From assembly GCF_002394865.1 (NCBI RefSeq), contig NZ_DGUZ01000008.1, positions 1-47,158 of the forward strand: a stretch of DNA of 47,158 bases, read 5' to 3'. The notes beneath the pieces are model-generated. The model had not been told where the DNA came from, did not search any database, and worked only from the letters and a program-made list of their open reading frames with translations. Origin of the DNA: Fibrobacter sp. UBA4297. GTDB taxonomy: Bacteria > Fibrobacterota > Fibrobacteria > Fibrobacterales > Fibrobacteraceae. Positions 34,063 through 41,933 of this stretch are shown here, piece after piece. Numbering within the stretch: position 1 is the stretch's first letter; every line of letters starts with the position of its first letter. The position numbers and the translations under genes were made by a program.

Positions 34063-35133
34063 CTATTTTTTATTCTTTATAAGAATTCTTGCATACACCT
34101 TTTTTCCGTTTATATACGGATAGCCAAAATTGTACTCATCTATTTTAGTTGTCACCATTTGCCCTAAAATTTCAAACTGATCTGGACAATATTTATCCAA
34201 GAATGTAATTGGAACGCCCATTACACCTTTATAATCACAAGGTATCGCATCTGTAAAAGGAACATCAATCGCATCATAATTATCATATTTGGGATAACCA
34301 TTCTCTCTCACTTCTTTATGTTTTGAGTGTTTAATGTTTTGTGCAATGGTGTTAAGCTCTAAAGGTTGATGCCGCCTGCCATGTTCTAAATTCGTAAGCC
34401 ATAAACAGTTATTCGTCGCTACAATGCGATTGCCATTTTCATCAACACGAGCTTCCGTTCCATAAAGTTCGTAACCATCAGGAACAATGAAACCAGAAAT
34501 CCACCGTCCCATACCATTGCCAAGCCATACTTCATTATTCTTAATTTGTAAGAAAATCTCTTTGTAGGAAATCGCGTTTATATTCCCAATAATCAAAAAC
34601 TGCTTTTGACTATCAATCAACCATGTAAAGAACTCCTTGAAAAGCGAAAAAGGAGGATTTGTTATTATAATGTCTGCTTCATCTTTGAGTCTTTGAACTT
34701 CTTCACTTCTAAAGTCTCCATCGCCCTCCATATAATTCCATTTTAAGTCGTCGATGTTGATTTTACCATCGGCATTTTCATCCTTCGTCAGCGTAAAAAT
34801 CTTTCCCTTGATTTTTGTCTTATCCATACTAAACAATGGATTTTCTGTTTCAAACAACGTCGGCTGCCAGTCCCAGTCCACGTTCTTGCTTTCAATGGCG
34901 TAGCTCGTGCTAATAAGTTTCTTGAGTCCAAAAGTTTCAAAATTTTGAGCAAAGAACTTTGTAAAATTACTCCACTCAGGGTCATCACAGGGCAACAGAA
35001 CTGTTTTGTCGCGAAACACATCTGGATTATATTCGAGATATGCGTTTACTTCTTTTTGTATATCCGCATACTGGGTATAGAACTCATCATTTTTGTTCTT
35101 TTTGGCCTTGTGTAAAAAATCGGCATTGGGCAT
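34063..35133 (-). CDS. EcoRI-type adenine-specific DNA methyltransferase
   Basis: 356 residues. The catalytic motif IV is NPPF (159-162, in IIITNPPFSLFKEF), which indicates N6-adenine methylation. The N-terminal NDEFYTQYADIQKEVNAY and LLPCDDPEWSNF are characteristic of the EcoRI methylase family, as is NNEVWLGNGMGRWISGF and TNLEHGRRHQPLEL downstream. Start ATG 35133 has GGAGACGTGCT upstream; a 13-codon extension to 35172 looks non-coding. It is first in the operon with the DUF262-HNH gene. No EcoRI-like endonuclease is visible. Confidence 0.9.
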   Translation of the reverse strand: MPNADFLHKAKKNKNDEFYTQYADIQKEVNAYLEYNPDVFRDKTVLLPCDDPEWSNFTKFFAQNFETFGLKKLISTSYAIESKNVDWDWQPTLFETENPLFSMDKTKIKGKIFTLTKDENADGKINIDDLKWNYMEGDGDFRSEEVQRLKDEADIIITNPPFSLFKEFFTWLIDSQKQFLIIGNINAISYKEIFLQIKNNEVWLGNGMGRWISGFIVPDGYELYGTEARVDENGNRIVATNNCLWLTNLEHGRRHQPLELNTIAQNIKHSKHKEVRENGYPKYDNYDAIDVPFTDAIPCDYKGVMGVPITFLDKYCPDQFEILGQMVTTKIDEYNFGYPYINGKKVYARILIKNKK

Positions 35134-35326
35134 AGCACGTCTCCGTTTGGAGCTTGCCCAGATTCCGTACATTCAGCCAAACAAAGAAGGCGTGAGGTTG
35201 AATGTACTTATCCGTTCTGCGGTTCCGCGAAGACCCACTACCAAACAAGCACAAACAACTCACGCCCCAAGACGGGCGACAAATACGACGACAATACGCC
35301 ATCGCTGTCGAAATACACCCAAGCGC

Positions 35327-35343
35327 ACTATACAAGGTATAGT
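35327..35343. promoter_or_regulatory. Palindrome ACTATA-N5-TATAGT upstream of the methyltransferase
   Basis: Perfect 6-bp arms, 184 bp before the methyltransferase start. Could be an operator; no controller (C) protein gene is seen nearby. Confidence 0.35.
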
Positions 35344-35538
35344 ACACCAAAGCATATATGCGTGAGCGTCTGTCCCACTCTCCGGTAGTGTTGAAATTTC
35401 GCGGATTTCAGAACGGAGAACGAGAGCAAAAGCTCAAAAAAATGTCTATGAGAAATATACTTTATTTTGACAAGAAAGGGAAATGCTCGCCTACGCGGAC
35501 ATGGTAAAAGGGCGGGTGGGTGGTTCAAGCCGGGCGTT

Positions 35539-35563
35539 GCGGGTGCGGCGTCTGAGCACCCGC
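35539..35563. repeat. GC-rich hairpin GCGGGTGC / GCACCCGC
   Basis: Perfect 8-bp arms in the 667-bp gap 35134-35800. That gap also holds GGGGG/CCCCC inverted sequence near 35730 and CCACGC/GCGTGG near 35631, and no convincing gene; the short frames there are low-complexity. Confidence 0.6.
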
Positions 35564-35671
35564 TAGAAAGGGTAGCGGAAGACCCGACTAGGGCGGGTTA
35601 TACAGAAAACATCGTAAGGCAAGAGCAACGACCACGCTTGCGTGGGCACTGCCGAGCCGAAGATGTTTATG

Positions 35672-35701
35672 CAAAACGCCCACTCTTACTTGAGTGGGCG
35701 T
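35672..35701 (-). terminator. Terminator of carB
   Basis: Minus strand ACGCCCACTC, loop AAGTAA, GAGTGGGCGT then TTTGC; perfect 10-bp stem about 100 bp after the carB stop. Confidence 0.75.
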
Positions 35702-35778
35702 GATTATAAGGGCGGGTCGGGGCTGAAGCGAGGGGGACCCCTCCCCCTTCATCCTAATACGACCCTTCAGCGGTTCGG

Positions 35779-35797
35779 CCCTTCGGCAGGCTCAGGG
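35779..35797. repeat. 19-bp REP-like palindrome, copy 2
   Basis: Reverse strand CCCTGAGCCTGCCGAAGGG, immediately after the carB stop; compare 19936-19954. This word type (CCTGAGCCTGNCGAAGG) is a widespread dispersed repeat in many phyla. Confidence 0.6.
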
Positions 35798-35800
35798 ACC

Positions 35801-38800
35801 TTACACCTCTTCGATGCTCGCGTGATATTCCTGAAGAGATTTAACAGCACCGTGGCCGTTGCGAGCGGCGGCGATGCCCTTGACGGTGTTGTACGCACCG
35901 GCGAGGGTCGTGATGTAAGGCACCTTGTACTTGATGGCGGCCTTGCGGATGGCGCTTTCGTCCTTGATGGCGTCGCGCTTTGCCCACGGCGTGTTGATGA
36001 TGAGGTTCACCTGCTTGTTCAGGATGATGTCGAGGACGTTCGGGCGGCCTTCGGCGATCTTGTTCACGACTTCGCACTTGACGCCGGCCTTCTCGTAGAA
36101 CTTGGCGGTGCCTTCGGTGGCGTAAATCTTGAAGCCGAGCTTCTGGAATTCCTTACCGATTTCGATGGCCTGTTCAGACAAGTTAACCTTGTCGGAGAGG
36201 CTAATCAGCACGGCACCTTCGTTCGGGAGGAAGGAACCTGCGGCTTCCTGGCTCTTGTAGTAAGCGAGGGCGTAGTCGTCGGAGAGGCCGAGGACTTCGC
36301 CGGTGGAGCGCATTTCGGGGCCGAGAACCGGGTCCACCTTCGGGAACTTGTCGAAGGGGAACACAGCTTCCTTGGCGCCGTGGTGGTTGAACTTCTTGTC
36401 CTTGAGCTTCAGGTCTTCGAGCTTGGCACCGAGCATCAGGCGGGTCGCGAGGCGGGCCATCTGCGTGTTACAAACCTTGGAGACCAGCGGCACAGTGCGG
36501 GAGGCACGCGGGTTCGCTTCGAGGACGAACACCTTGCCGTCTTCGATAGCGTACTGCATGTTCATGAGGCCGCAAACGTGGAGGGCTTCGGCAATCTTGC
36601 GGGTATAATCCTTGATGGTTGCCAAGTTTTCCTTCGTGATGGTTACCGGCGGGATAATGCAAGCGGAGTCACCGGAGTGGACACCGGCAAGTTCAACGTG
36701 TTCCATCACGGACGGGATGTAAACGTGTTCACCGTCGGAGAGGGCGTCGGCTTCGCATTCCAAAGCGTTGTGGAGGAAGCGGTCGATGAGGAGCGGACGG
36801 TCCGGGGTCACGCCCACGGCCTTTGCCACGTATTCGCGGAGCATGTTCTCGTCGTAGATGACTTCCATGCCGCGGCCGCCAAGCACGAAGCTCGGGCGGA
36901 TCATCACTGGGTAGCCACCGATCTGCTTGACGCAAGCGAGGGCTTCGTCGATGTTCGTGGCCATGCCGCTTTCCGGCATCGGGATGCCAAGCTGGTCCAT
37001 CATCTTGCGGAACAGGTCGCGGTCTTCAGCGATATCAATGGAGTCGATGCTGGTACCGAGAATCTTCACGCCTTCGTCGGAGAGGGCGCGGGCGATGTTC
37101 AGCGGGGTCTGGCCACCGAACTGCACGATCACGCCGGCCGGCTTTTCCTTGTGGTAAATCTGGAGCACGTCTTCAAGGCAGACCGGTTCGAAGTACAGCT
37201 TGTCGGAGGTATCGTAGTCGGTAGAAACCGTTTCGGGGTTGCAGTTCACCATGATGGTTTCGTAACCCATTTCGCGGAGAGCCATTGCAGCGTGGCAGCA
37301 GCAGTAGTCGAATTCGATACCCTGACCGATTCTGTTCGGGCCACCGCCGAGAATCATGATCTTCTTCGGGTTCTCAGAAGCGGTAGATTCGTCCTTGCAG
37401 TTGTAGGTGCTGTAGTAGTAGAACTGGTTTTCAACACCGCTCACCGGCACTGCGCACCAGCCTTCGACCACGCCGAGTTCGGTGCGCTTCTTGCGCACGT
37501 CCTTTTCGCGGATGCCGAGAATCTTGGCAATATACTTGTCGCTGAAGCCGTCCTTCTTGGCCTTGACGAGGAGTTCGTCAGAAGGCAGGCGGCCCGGAGT
37601 CTTGAGCATTTCTTCTTCGAGTTCCACGAGTTCGCGCATCTGCTGCACGAAGTAGGCCTTTTCGTAGGTGGCGGCGAAGATTTCTTCGTCGGTAGCACCC
37701 TTACGGATAGCTTCGTACATCTGGAAGTGACGTTCGGAGCTCGGGGTCTTGAGCATTTCGAGGAGTTCTTCCTTGCTCTTCTTGTTGAAGTCCTTCGCAA
37801 AGCCGAGGCCGGAGCGACCGTTTTCGAGGCCACGGATAGCCTTCTGGAGGGTTTCCTTGTAGGTCTTGCCGATAGCCATGACTTCGCCCACGGCCTTCAT
37901 CTGGGTGCCGAGGCAGTCATCGACGCCGCGGAACTTTTCGAATGCCCAGCGAGCGAACTTGAGCACAACGTAGTCACCACTCGGGGTGTACTTTTCGAGG
38001 CTTCCATCGCGCCAGTACGGAATCTGGTCGAGGGTGAGGCCTGCGGCGAGCTTTGCAGAAATGAGGGCGATCGGGAAGCCGGTAGCCTTGGAAGCAAGGG
38101 CAGAGGAGCGGCTGGTACGCGGGTTGATTTCGATGATCACCACGCGGCCGGTCTTCGGATCGTGAGCGAACTGCACGTTGGTACCGCCAATCACGCCGAT
38201 AGATTCCACAATCTTGAAGGCCTTTTCCTTCAGTTCTTCTTCGAGCTTCTTGTCGATGGTGAGGAACGGGGCTGCGCAGAAGGAGTCACCGGTATGCACG
38301 CCCACCGGGTCGATGTTTTCGATGAAGCAGATGGCAATCATCTGGTTCTTGGAATCGCGAACCACTTCGACTTCCAGCTCTTCCCAGCCGAGGATGGATT
38401 CTTCGATGAGGCACTGGTGGGTCATGGAGAGTTCAAGACCGTTGGAGCAAATGGTGCGGAGTTCTTCCACGTTGTAGCAGAAACCGCCGCCTGCACCGCC
38501 CATGGTGTATGCCGGGCGAACGACGACCGGGTAGCCGATTTCGGCCACGATCTTTTCGGCTTCTTCCACAGAGTGGCAAATGCCGGAGCGCGGGGTGTCG
38601 ATGCCGAGCTTCTGCATGGTTTCCTTGAAGATTTCACGGTCTTCGCCGCGTTCGATAGCGTCGAGGTTCACACCGATGACCTTCACGCCGTACTTGTCCA
38701 GCACGCCAGCCTTGCTGAGTGCTGAGGCGAGGTTCAAACCAGTCTGACCGCCCAAGTTCGGGAGGAGTGCCTGCGGGCGTTCCTTTTCGATAATTTGGGT

Positions 38801-39019
38801 GAGGCGGGCGACGTTCAGCGGTTCGATGTAGGTGGCATCGGCCATGACCGGGTCGGTCATGATGGTAGCTGGGTTAGAGTTCACGAGCACAATCTTGTAA
38901 CCCTGTTCGCGCAGGGCCTTGCAAGCCTGGGTGCCGGAATAGTCGAATTCGCAAGCCTGACCGATCACGATCGGGCCAGAACCGATGATAAGGACTTTGT
39001 CGATGCCTTCAATCTTCAT
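35801..39019 (-). CDS. carB: Carbamoyl-phosphate synthase large subunit
   Basis: 1072 residues, full length. Makes carbamoyl phosphate for pyrimidine and arginine synthesis, using ammonia from the CarA glutaminase (not in this window). Two homologous ATP-grasp halves are visible: the first starts with KVLIIGSGPIVIGQACEFDYSG, the second with KIMILGGGPNRIGQGIEFDYCC. The C-terminal MGS-like allosteric domain carries NEGAVLISLSDKVNLSEQAIEIGK cut across its first strand, and ends in KSLQEYHASIEEV. An upstream GGAGATAAAAA precedes ATG 39019. A decayed copy of its 3' part lies at 30772-31255. Its expression appears controlled by the leader at 39080-39287. Confidence 0.98.
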   Translation of the reverse strand: MKIEGIDKVLIIGSGPIVIGQACEFDYSGTQACKALREQGYKIVLVNSNPATIMTDPVMADATYIEPLNVARLTQIIEKERPQALLPNLGGQTGLNLASALSKAGVLDKYGVKVIGVNLDAIERGEDREIFKETMQKLGIDTPRSGICHSVEEAEKIVAEIGYPVVVRPAYTMGGAGGGFCYNVEELRTICSNGLELSMTHQCLIEESILGWEELEVEVVRDSKNQMIAICFIENIDPVGVHTGDSFCAAPFLTIDKKLEEELKEKAFKIVESIGVIGGTNVQFAHDPKTGRVVIIEINPRTSRSSALASKATGFPIALISAKLAAGLTLDQIPYWRDGSLEKYTPSGDYVVLKFARWAFEKFRGVDDCLGTQMKAVGEVMAIGKTYKETLQKAIRGLENGRSGLGFAKDFNKKSKEELLEMLKTPSSERHFQMYEAIRKGATDEEIFAATYEKAYFVQQMRELVELEEEMLKTPGRLPSDELLVKAKKDGFSDKYIAKILGIREKDVRKKRTELGVVEGWCAVPVSGVENQFYYYSTYNCKDESTASENPKKIMILGGGPNRIGQGIEFDYCCCHAAMALREMGYETIMVNCNPETVSTDYDTSDKLYFEPVCLEDVLQIYHKEKPAGVIVQFGGQTPLNIARALSDEGVKILGTSIDSIDIAEDRDLFRKMMDQLGIPMPESGMATNIDEALACVKQIGGYPVMIRPSFVLGGRGMEVIYDENMLREYVAKAVGVTPDRPLLIDRFLHNALECEADALSDGEHVYIPSVMEHVELAGVHSGDSACIIPPVTITKENLATIKDYTRKIAEALHVCGLMNMQYAIEDGKVFVLEANPRASRTVPLVSKVCNTQMARLATRLMLGAKLEDLKLKDKKFNHHGAKEAVFPFDKFPKVDPVLGPEMRSTGEVLGLSDDYALAYYKSQEAAGSFLPNEGAVLISLSDKVNLSEQAIEIGKEFQKLGFKIYATEGTAKFYEKAGVKCEVVNKIAEGRPNVLDIILNKQVNLIINTPWAKRDAIKDESAIRKAAIKYKVPYITTLAGAYNTVKGIAAARNGHGAVKSLQEYHASIEEV

Positions 39020-39064
39020 TTTTTATCTCCGTTGAACTAATTATTAAACTCTTGTGTTAAACAG

Positions 39065-39092
39065 CCCTGGACCCTATCGCTACGCTCCAGGG
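39065..39092 (-). repeat. Hairpin CCCTGGA / TCCAGGG in the carB leader
   Basis: 7-bp arms around a 14-nt loop, located after the attenuator terminator. It includes the stop codon of the leader frame. No U-run; may be a dispersed repeat. Confidence 0.45.
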
Positions 39093-39223
39093 TGACATAA
39101 AAAAAACGCTGAACTAAAAAGTCCAGCATCTTTAAAAACAACATTGGAAATAGAAATAGTAGTGAACGGCGCGACATGCATAATGTCGCAGTTGCGCTTC
39201 AAGTTTTTGAGCATTCCGTTCAT
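39080..39223 (-). CDS. Putative carB leader peptide
   Basis: 47 residues (begins MNGMLKNLKRNCDIMHVAPF, ends AFFLCHPGA). ATG 39223 has AGGA 5 nt upstream and lies about 29 nt from the predicted transcription start. Its coding sequence spans both the pause hairpin and the terminator, and the U-tract encodes FFL. This is the arrangement of the pyrL leader peptide ahead of pyrBI in enteric bacteria, where ribosome-polymerase coupling senses UTP. The local sequence KDAGLFSSAFF even recalls KDAGLPFFF of PyrL. Assignment is by analogy. Confidence 0.55.
   Translation of the reverse strand: MNGMLKNLKRNCDIMHVAPFTTISISNVVFKDAGLFSSAFFLCHPGA
39099..39127 (-). terminator. Attenuator terminator in the carB leader
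   Basis: Minus strand GCTGGACT, loop TTTT, AGTTCAGC (8 pairs, one G-U), then G and eight T. A textbook intrinsic terminator 80 bp upstream of the carB start and downstream of the promoter, so it should regulate read-through. Confidence 0.8.
39171..39189 (-). promoter_or_regulatory. Pause-type hairpin in the carB leader
   Basis: GCGACAT-TATGC-ATGTCGC on the minus strand, 7-bp stem, followed by a U-rich region (ACTATTTCTATTTCC) leading to the terminator. Confidence 0.55.
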
Positions 39224-39258
39224 CACGTTCCTATTTCGCAAAGACTTAAACTTGCGCA

Positions 39259-39287
39259 AATATAGAATATGCTCCAAAACCTTGCAA
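39259..39287 (-). promoter_or_regulatory. carB promoter
   Basis: Minus strand TTGCAA (39287-39282), 17-bp spacer, TATATT (39264-39259). Predicted leader of about 230 nt. Confidence 0.7.
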
Positions 39288-39329
39288 TAGCGAGTAGCAA
39301 AAAAAGCTATTTCACCACTTGGATTTTAG

Positions 39330-39509
39330 TTAATAATCTTCTCCATAACCAAAATCTTCCTGACCTTCATCAGGCTCCTGGCATTCAGGGAGTTGTGGCT
39401 CATTTTTGCATTTTTCATGGAGCGTTTCATAGTCAGCATCGTCAGGGGCCGCGCAGGCGATAATTCCAAGAAGGGACGCAACGATAAGAGAGCCAAAAAA
39501 TTTACGCAT
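39330..39509 (-). CDS. Small acidic lipoprotein
   Basis: 59 residues. MRKFFGSLIVASLLGIIAC is a signal peptide with lipobox IIAC (Cys19); the mature 41 residues are strongly acidic (APDDADYETLHEK, QEPDEGQEDFGYGEDY) with two further Cys. AGAGG lies 8 nt before ATG 39509. Role unknown; a stand-alone gene between carB and HU. Confidence 0.75.
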   Translation of the reverse strand: MRKFFGSLIVASLLGIIACAAPDDADYETLHEKCKNEPQLPECQEPDEGQEDFGYGEDY

Positions 39510-39575
39510 TGTACAAAACCTCTAAGTTATTATCCGTCAATATAATAAACTCAGCTCAAATTGTTATTTAACAAT

Positions 39576-39602
39576 AACGAAAGGGCCGCCCGAAAGCGAC
39601 CC
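39576..39602 (-). terminator. Terminator of the HU gene
   Basis: Minus strand GGGTCGC, loop TTTCGG, GCGGCCC, then TTTCGTT. Confidence 0.7.
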
Positions 39603-39632
39603 ACCTTTGCAAAAGCAAATCTAGCTCAGAAA

Positions 39633-39935
39633 TTACTTCTTAGCCGGCTTGTTCTTAGCAGCGGTTTCCTTGAGAGCTGCACCAGCCTTGAAGCCGACAG
39701 TCTTGGAAGCCTTGATCTTGATGGTAGCACCAGTCTGCGGATTGCGGCCAGTACGTGCAGCGCGGGACTTCACAGTGAAAGTACCGAAACCGATGAGCTG
39801 GACGTTGCCGTCCTTCTTGATACCAGCAGCGATACCGTCGAGGACTGCGTCGATTGCGCGAGCTGCTGCAGCCTTGGATTCAATGCCAGCTTCCTTGTTA
39901 GCGAGCACGGCTTCAATGAGATCTTGTTTGTTCAT
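39633..39935 (-). CDS. hup: DNA-binding protein HU
   Basis: 100 residues. MNKQDLIEAVLANKEAG starts the HU/IHF helical part; LIGFGTFTVKSRAARTGRNPQTGATIKI is the DNA-binding beta arm with the RNP tip. The closing KETAAKNKPAKK is a short Lys/Ala tail. Nucleoid-associated dimer. Start has AAGGAG upstream. Confidence 0.97.
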   Translation of the reverse strand: MNKQDLIEAVLANKEAGIESKAAAARAIDAVLDGIAAGIKKDGNVQLIGFGTFTVKSRAARTGRNPQTGATIKIKASKTVGFKAGAALKETAAKNKPAKK

Positions 39936-39976
39936 TTTTTAACTCCTTGAGTCAGATTTGTGAATTGTTTGGTAAT

Positions 39977-39982
39977 ATTATA
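39977..39982 (-). promoter_or_regulatory. -10 box of the HU gene
   Basis: TATAAT on the minus strand, preceded by an A-rich tract; no good -35 match. Leader of about 35 nt. Confidence 0.5.
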
Positions 39983-40042
39983 CTTTTTTTTTCTTAGATA
40001 AGATTGATTTTTATTGAAAAAAGTTTTTAAAACCGCGCAAAA

Positions 40043-41170
40043 TCAAGCCTTGGGCGCCAGTCTGCCCGCATCTTCCACGTACTGGTCAGCCTTATCCCTT
40101 AATTTCTCTACATAAACAAGGCAAATGCACGTGAACGGAATTGCCACCAAAAGGCCCAAAAAGCCGAGCAACTTGCCCCAAATCGAGAGCGAAAGGAGGA
40201 TGCCGACCGGCGGGAGGTTCATCGACTTCCCCACAATGTGAGGCACCAAGAAGAAGTCCTGGATAATCTGCACGACAAGGTAAATCGCAAGGATGATAAT
40301 GGCCACTTCCCAGAACGGCATTCCCTTGTCCAGAGCGTAAACCACAGCCAGTAGTAAGGCCAAAGGGATTGTCGTGAGTTGCATGTACGGGATCATATTC
40401 AAGGCCCCAGAGAAAAGTCCAAAAGCAACCCCCATCGGGAGTCCCATCACACTAAAGCCAATTGCATACAAAACGCCAACCGTAAAGGCTACCATGGACT
40501 GAGCACGGAAATACGTGCCCATAAATTTGTCCGTAGCAGAAGCAAATTCTCCGGCATCGCGGCGGTAACGTCTCGGAATCAAGCGACGAATGCCCTTCCT
40601 TATTTTGTGCATATCCAACATAATAAAGACAAGGTACATAAACACGACTGCGGCACTAGACACGCCCATGACAATCGTCGATGTTTTCGAAAGGATATCC
40701 CAGGCGCCAGGGAGTATGCGGTCCGAGACCGTTTGCACCACGCTCCACACATCAAGCGATTCCATCGCCTCTGCAATGCTATTCCAAGAAATCATCGTCT
40801 TTACAGAAGCCCATGTATCTGCAGGCAAGAAAGTCATGATTCTGTCGCTCCAAGTAGAGTCTGTGAAGATTTTCGAAATGAGCGTTCCCAAATACTGGAC
40901 TTCGTGCATAACTTTTGGGATAAAGAAATACATACAACCGCCAATAATTATAGCGGCGCCCAATAGCACGACCACAACCGCAATGACGCGATAGCGGAAT
41001 TTTATTTGCAATCTACAGACAAGCGGGTCCATGATGTACGCAATCAAGAACGCCGCAAAAAACGGAAACAAGACTCCGCTCAAGTAATTCAGTACCACAA
41101 GAGAAACCGCTACAGCAGCTGCAATCAGCACATAGCGCATCACCCTATCAAGCGTCCAATTTCTTTGCAT
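40043..41170 (-). CDS. AI-2E family (PerM/TqsA-type) membrane permease
   Basis: 375 residues with about eight hydrophobic segments. The start has LSGVLFPFFAAFLIAYIMDPLV and the C-terminal half has VGVLYAIGFSVMGLPMGVAFG, FSGALNMIPY and VGKSMNLPPVGILLSLSIWGKLLGFLGLLVAIPF in pieces, all typical of the AI-2E/UPF0118 family. Members export autoinducer-2 or act as Na+/H+ antiporters; the substrate here is not predictable. AGGAGGG lies just before ATG 41170, which overlaps the previous gene by 23 bases. Last gene of a four-gene operon. Confidence 0.9.
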   Translation of the reverse strand: MQRNWTLDRVMRYVLIAAAVAVSLVVLNYLSGVLFPFFAAFLIAYIMDPLVCRLQIKFRYRVIAVVVVLLGAAIIIGGCMYFFIPKVMHEVQYLGTLISKIFTDSTWSDRIMTFLPADTWASVKTMISWNSIAEAMESLDVWSVVQTVSDRILPGAWDILSKTSTIVMGVSSAAVVFMYLVFIMLDMHKIRKGIRRLIPRRYRRDAGEFASATDKFMGTYFRAQSMVAFTVGVLYAIGFSVMGLPMGVAFGLFSGALNMIPYMQLTTIPLALLLAVVYALDKGMPFWEVAIIILAIYLVVQIIQDFFLVPHIVGKSMNLPPVGILLSLSIWGKLLGFLGLLVAIPFTCICLVYVEKLRDKADQYVEDAGRLAPKA

Positions 41171-41933
41171 TTTCCCTCCTGCCTTGTTTTGCGGAATGCA
41201 CTAAGAATAAAACAAATCCAAACAGAATGGAGCCAAACGCAATGTACAAGAATTTCTTTTGTTCGGCATTATGGCCCCAAAGACGAACATAGCGGATTTC
41301 CATTTCATCAGGAATGCCGCGAAGCGTCGATCCGCCGCTTACAATTTCAAAAAACGAACCGCGATTCAAATAGGTCTTGCCGTCATCTTCTTCAAGCCCC
41401 TGCTGCGAAAGCCACCATTCCGGAACTCGAAATTCGCTCAGCGAGAACTTGCTCACCGCAAAGCGTTCCTTCGAGCCGCCCATCAGCAAGTAAGGCGCCG
41501 ACGGGATTTCCTTTTCCAGGACGCGAAGCGTTGCATAATCGCCACTACGTGTATAGACAGGGTCATCCGTCAAGATGCGAAGTTTCATAGAATTCATGCG
41601 CTTCGATGCGACATGGATTTCCAAGGAATCAAACTTCGTCAGGTCAAAAACGCTACCAGGGCGTTTATCCTTAGACTTTAGGTTAAAGCCAACACCCGCA
41701 TAGGTAAAAGCTTTCCCCGAATGAATCACGACCGATGAAATCAGGAGCGTATCCGTCAGCTGGACTTCACTTGTCGAAAATCCCCCGACAGCGCTATCGT
41801 TTAGCGGGAAAACATCGAACGTCCGCTCAGGGAAAAGCTCCACCGCCACTCCCCCACAGCGTGAATAGAAAAAGCCCCAAGCAATAAGCAGGACTAGGAA
41901 AATCGAGATTCCAATCCACCTACTTTTTTTCAT
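41148..41933 (-). CDS. Membrane-anchored protein with beta-sandwich ectodomain
   Basis: 261 residues. One N-terminal membrane segment (IGISIFLVLLIAWGFFY), about 190 extracytoplasmic residues and one C-terminal membrane segment (FLYIAFGSILFGFVLFLV) with a short basic tail. The middle has FDSLEIHVASKRMNSMKLRI, VSKFSLSEFRVPEWW and SFFEIVSGGS, resembling galactose-binding/CIA30-like sandwiches. Same topology and motif order as its neighbour 41920-42651, so the two are probably paralogues. Function unknown. Confidence 0.7.
   Translation of the reverse strand: MKKSRWIGISIFLVLLIAWGFFYSRCGGVAVELFPERTFDVFPLNDSAVGGFSTSEVQLTDTLLISSVVIHSGKAFTYAGVGFNLKSKDKRPGSVFDLTKFDSLEIHVASKRMNSMKLRILTDDPVYTRSGDYATLRVLEKEIPSAPYLLMGGSKERFAVSKFSLSEFRVPEWWLSQQGLEEDDGKTYLNRGSFFEIVSGGSTLRGIPDEMEIRYVRLWGHNAEQKKFLYIAFGSILFGFVLFLVHSAKQGRRENAKKLDA

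Noticed and set aside
35467..35703. 78-codon frame in the gap before carB
   Set aside because: Lies in GC-rich palindromic sequence that includes the carB terminator; no ribosome site.
35642..38725. 1027-codon plus-strand open frame opposite carB
   Set aside because: Antisense of carB, whose ATP-grasp motifs are clear; the frame has no domain and has the His/Glu/Gly-rich look of antisense translation.
39224..39277. Upstream extension of the carB leader frame to 39277
   Set aside because: It runs through the predicted promoter and transcription start, so the ATG at 39223 with its own ribosome site is preferred.
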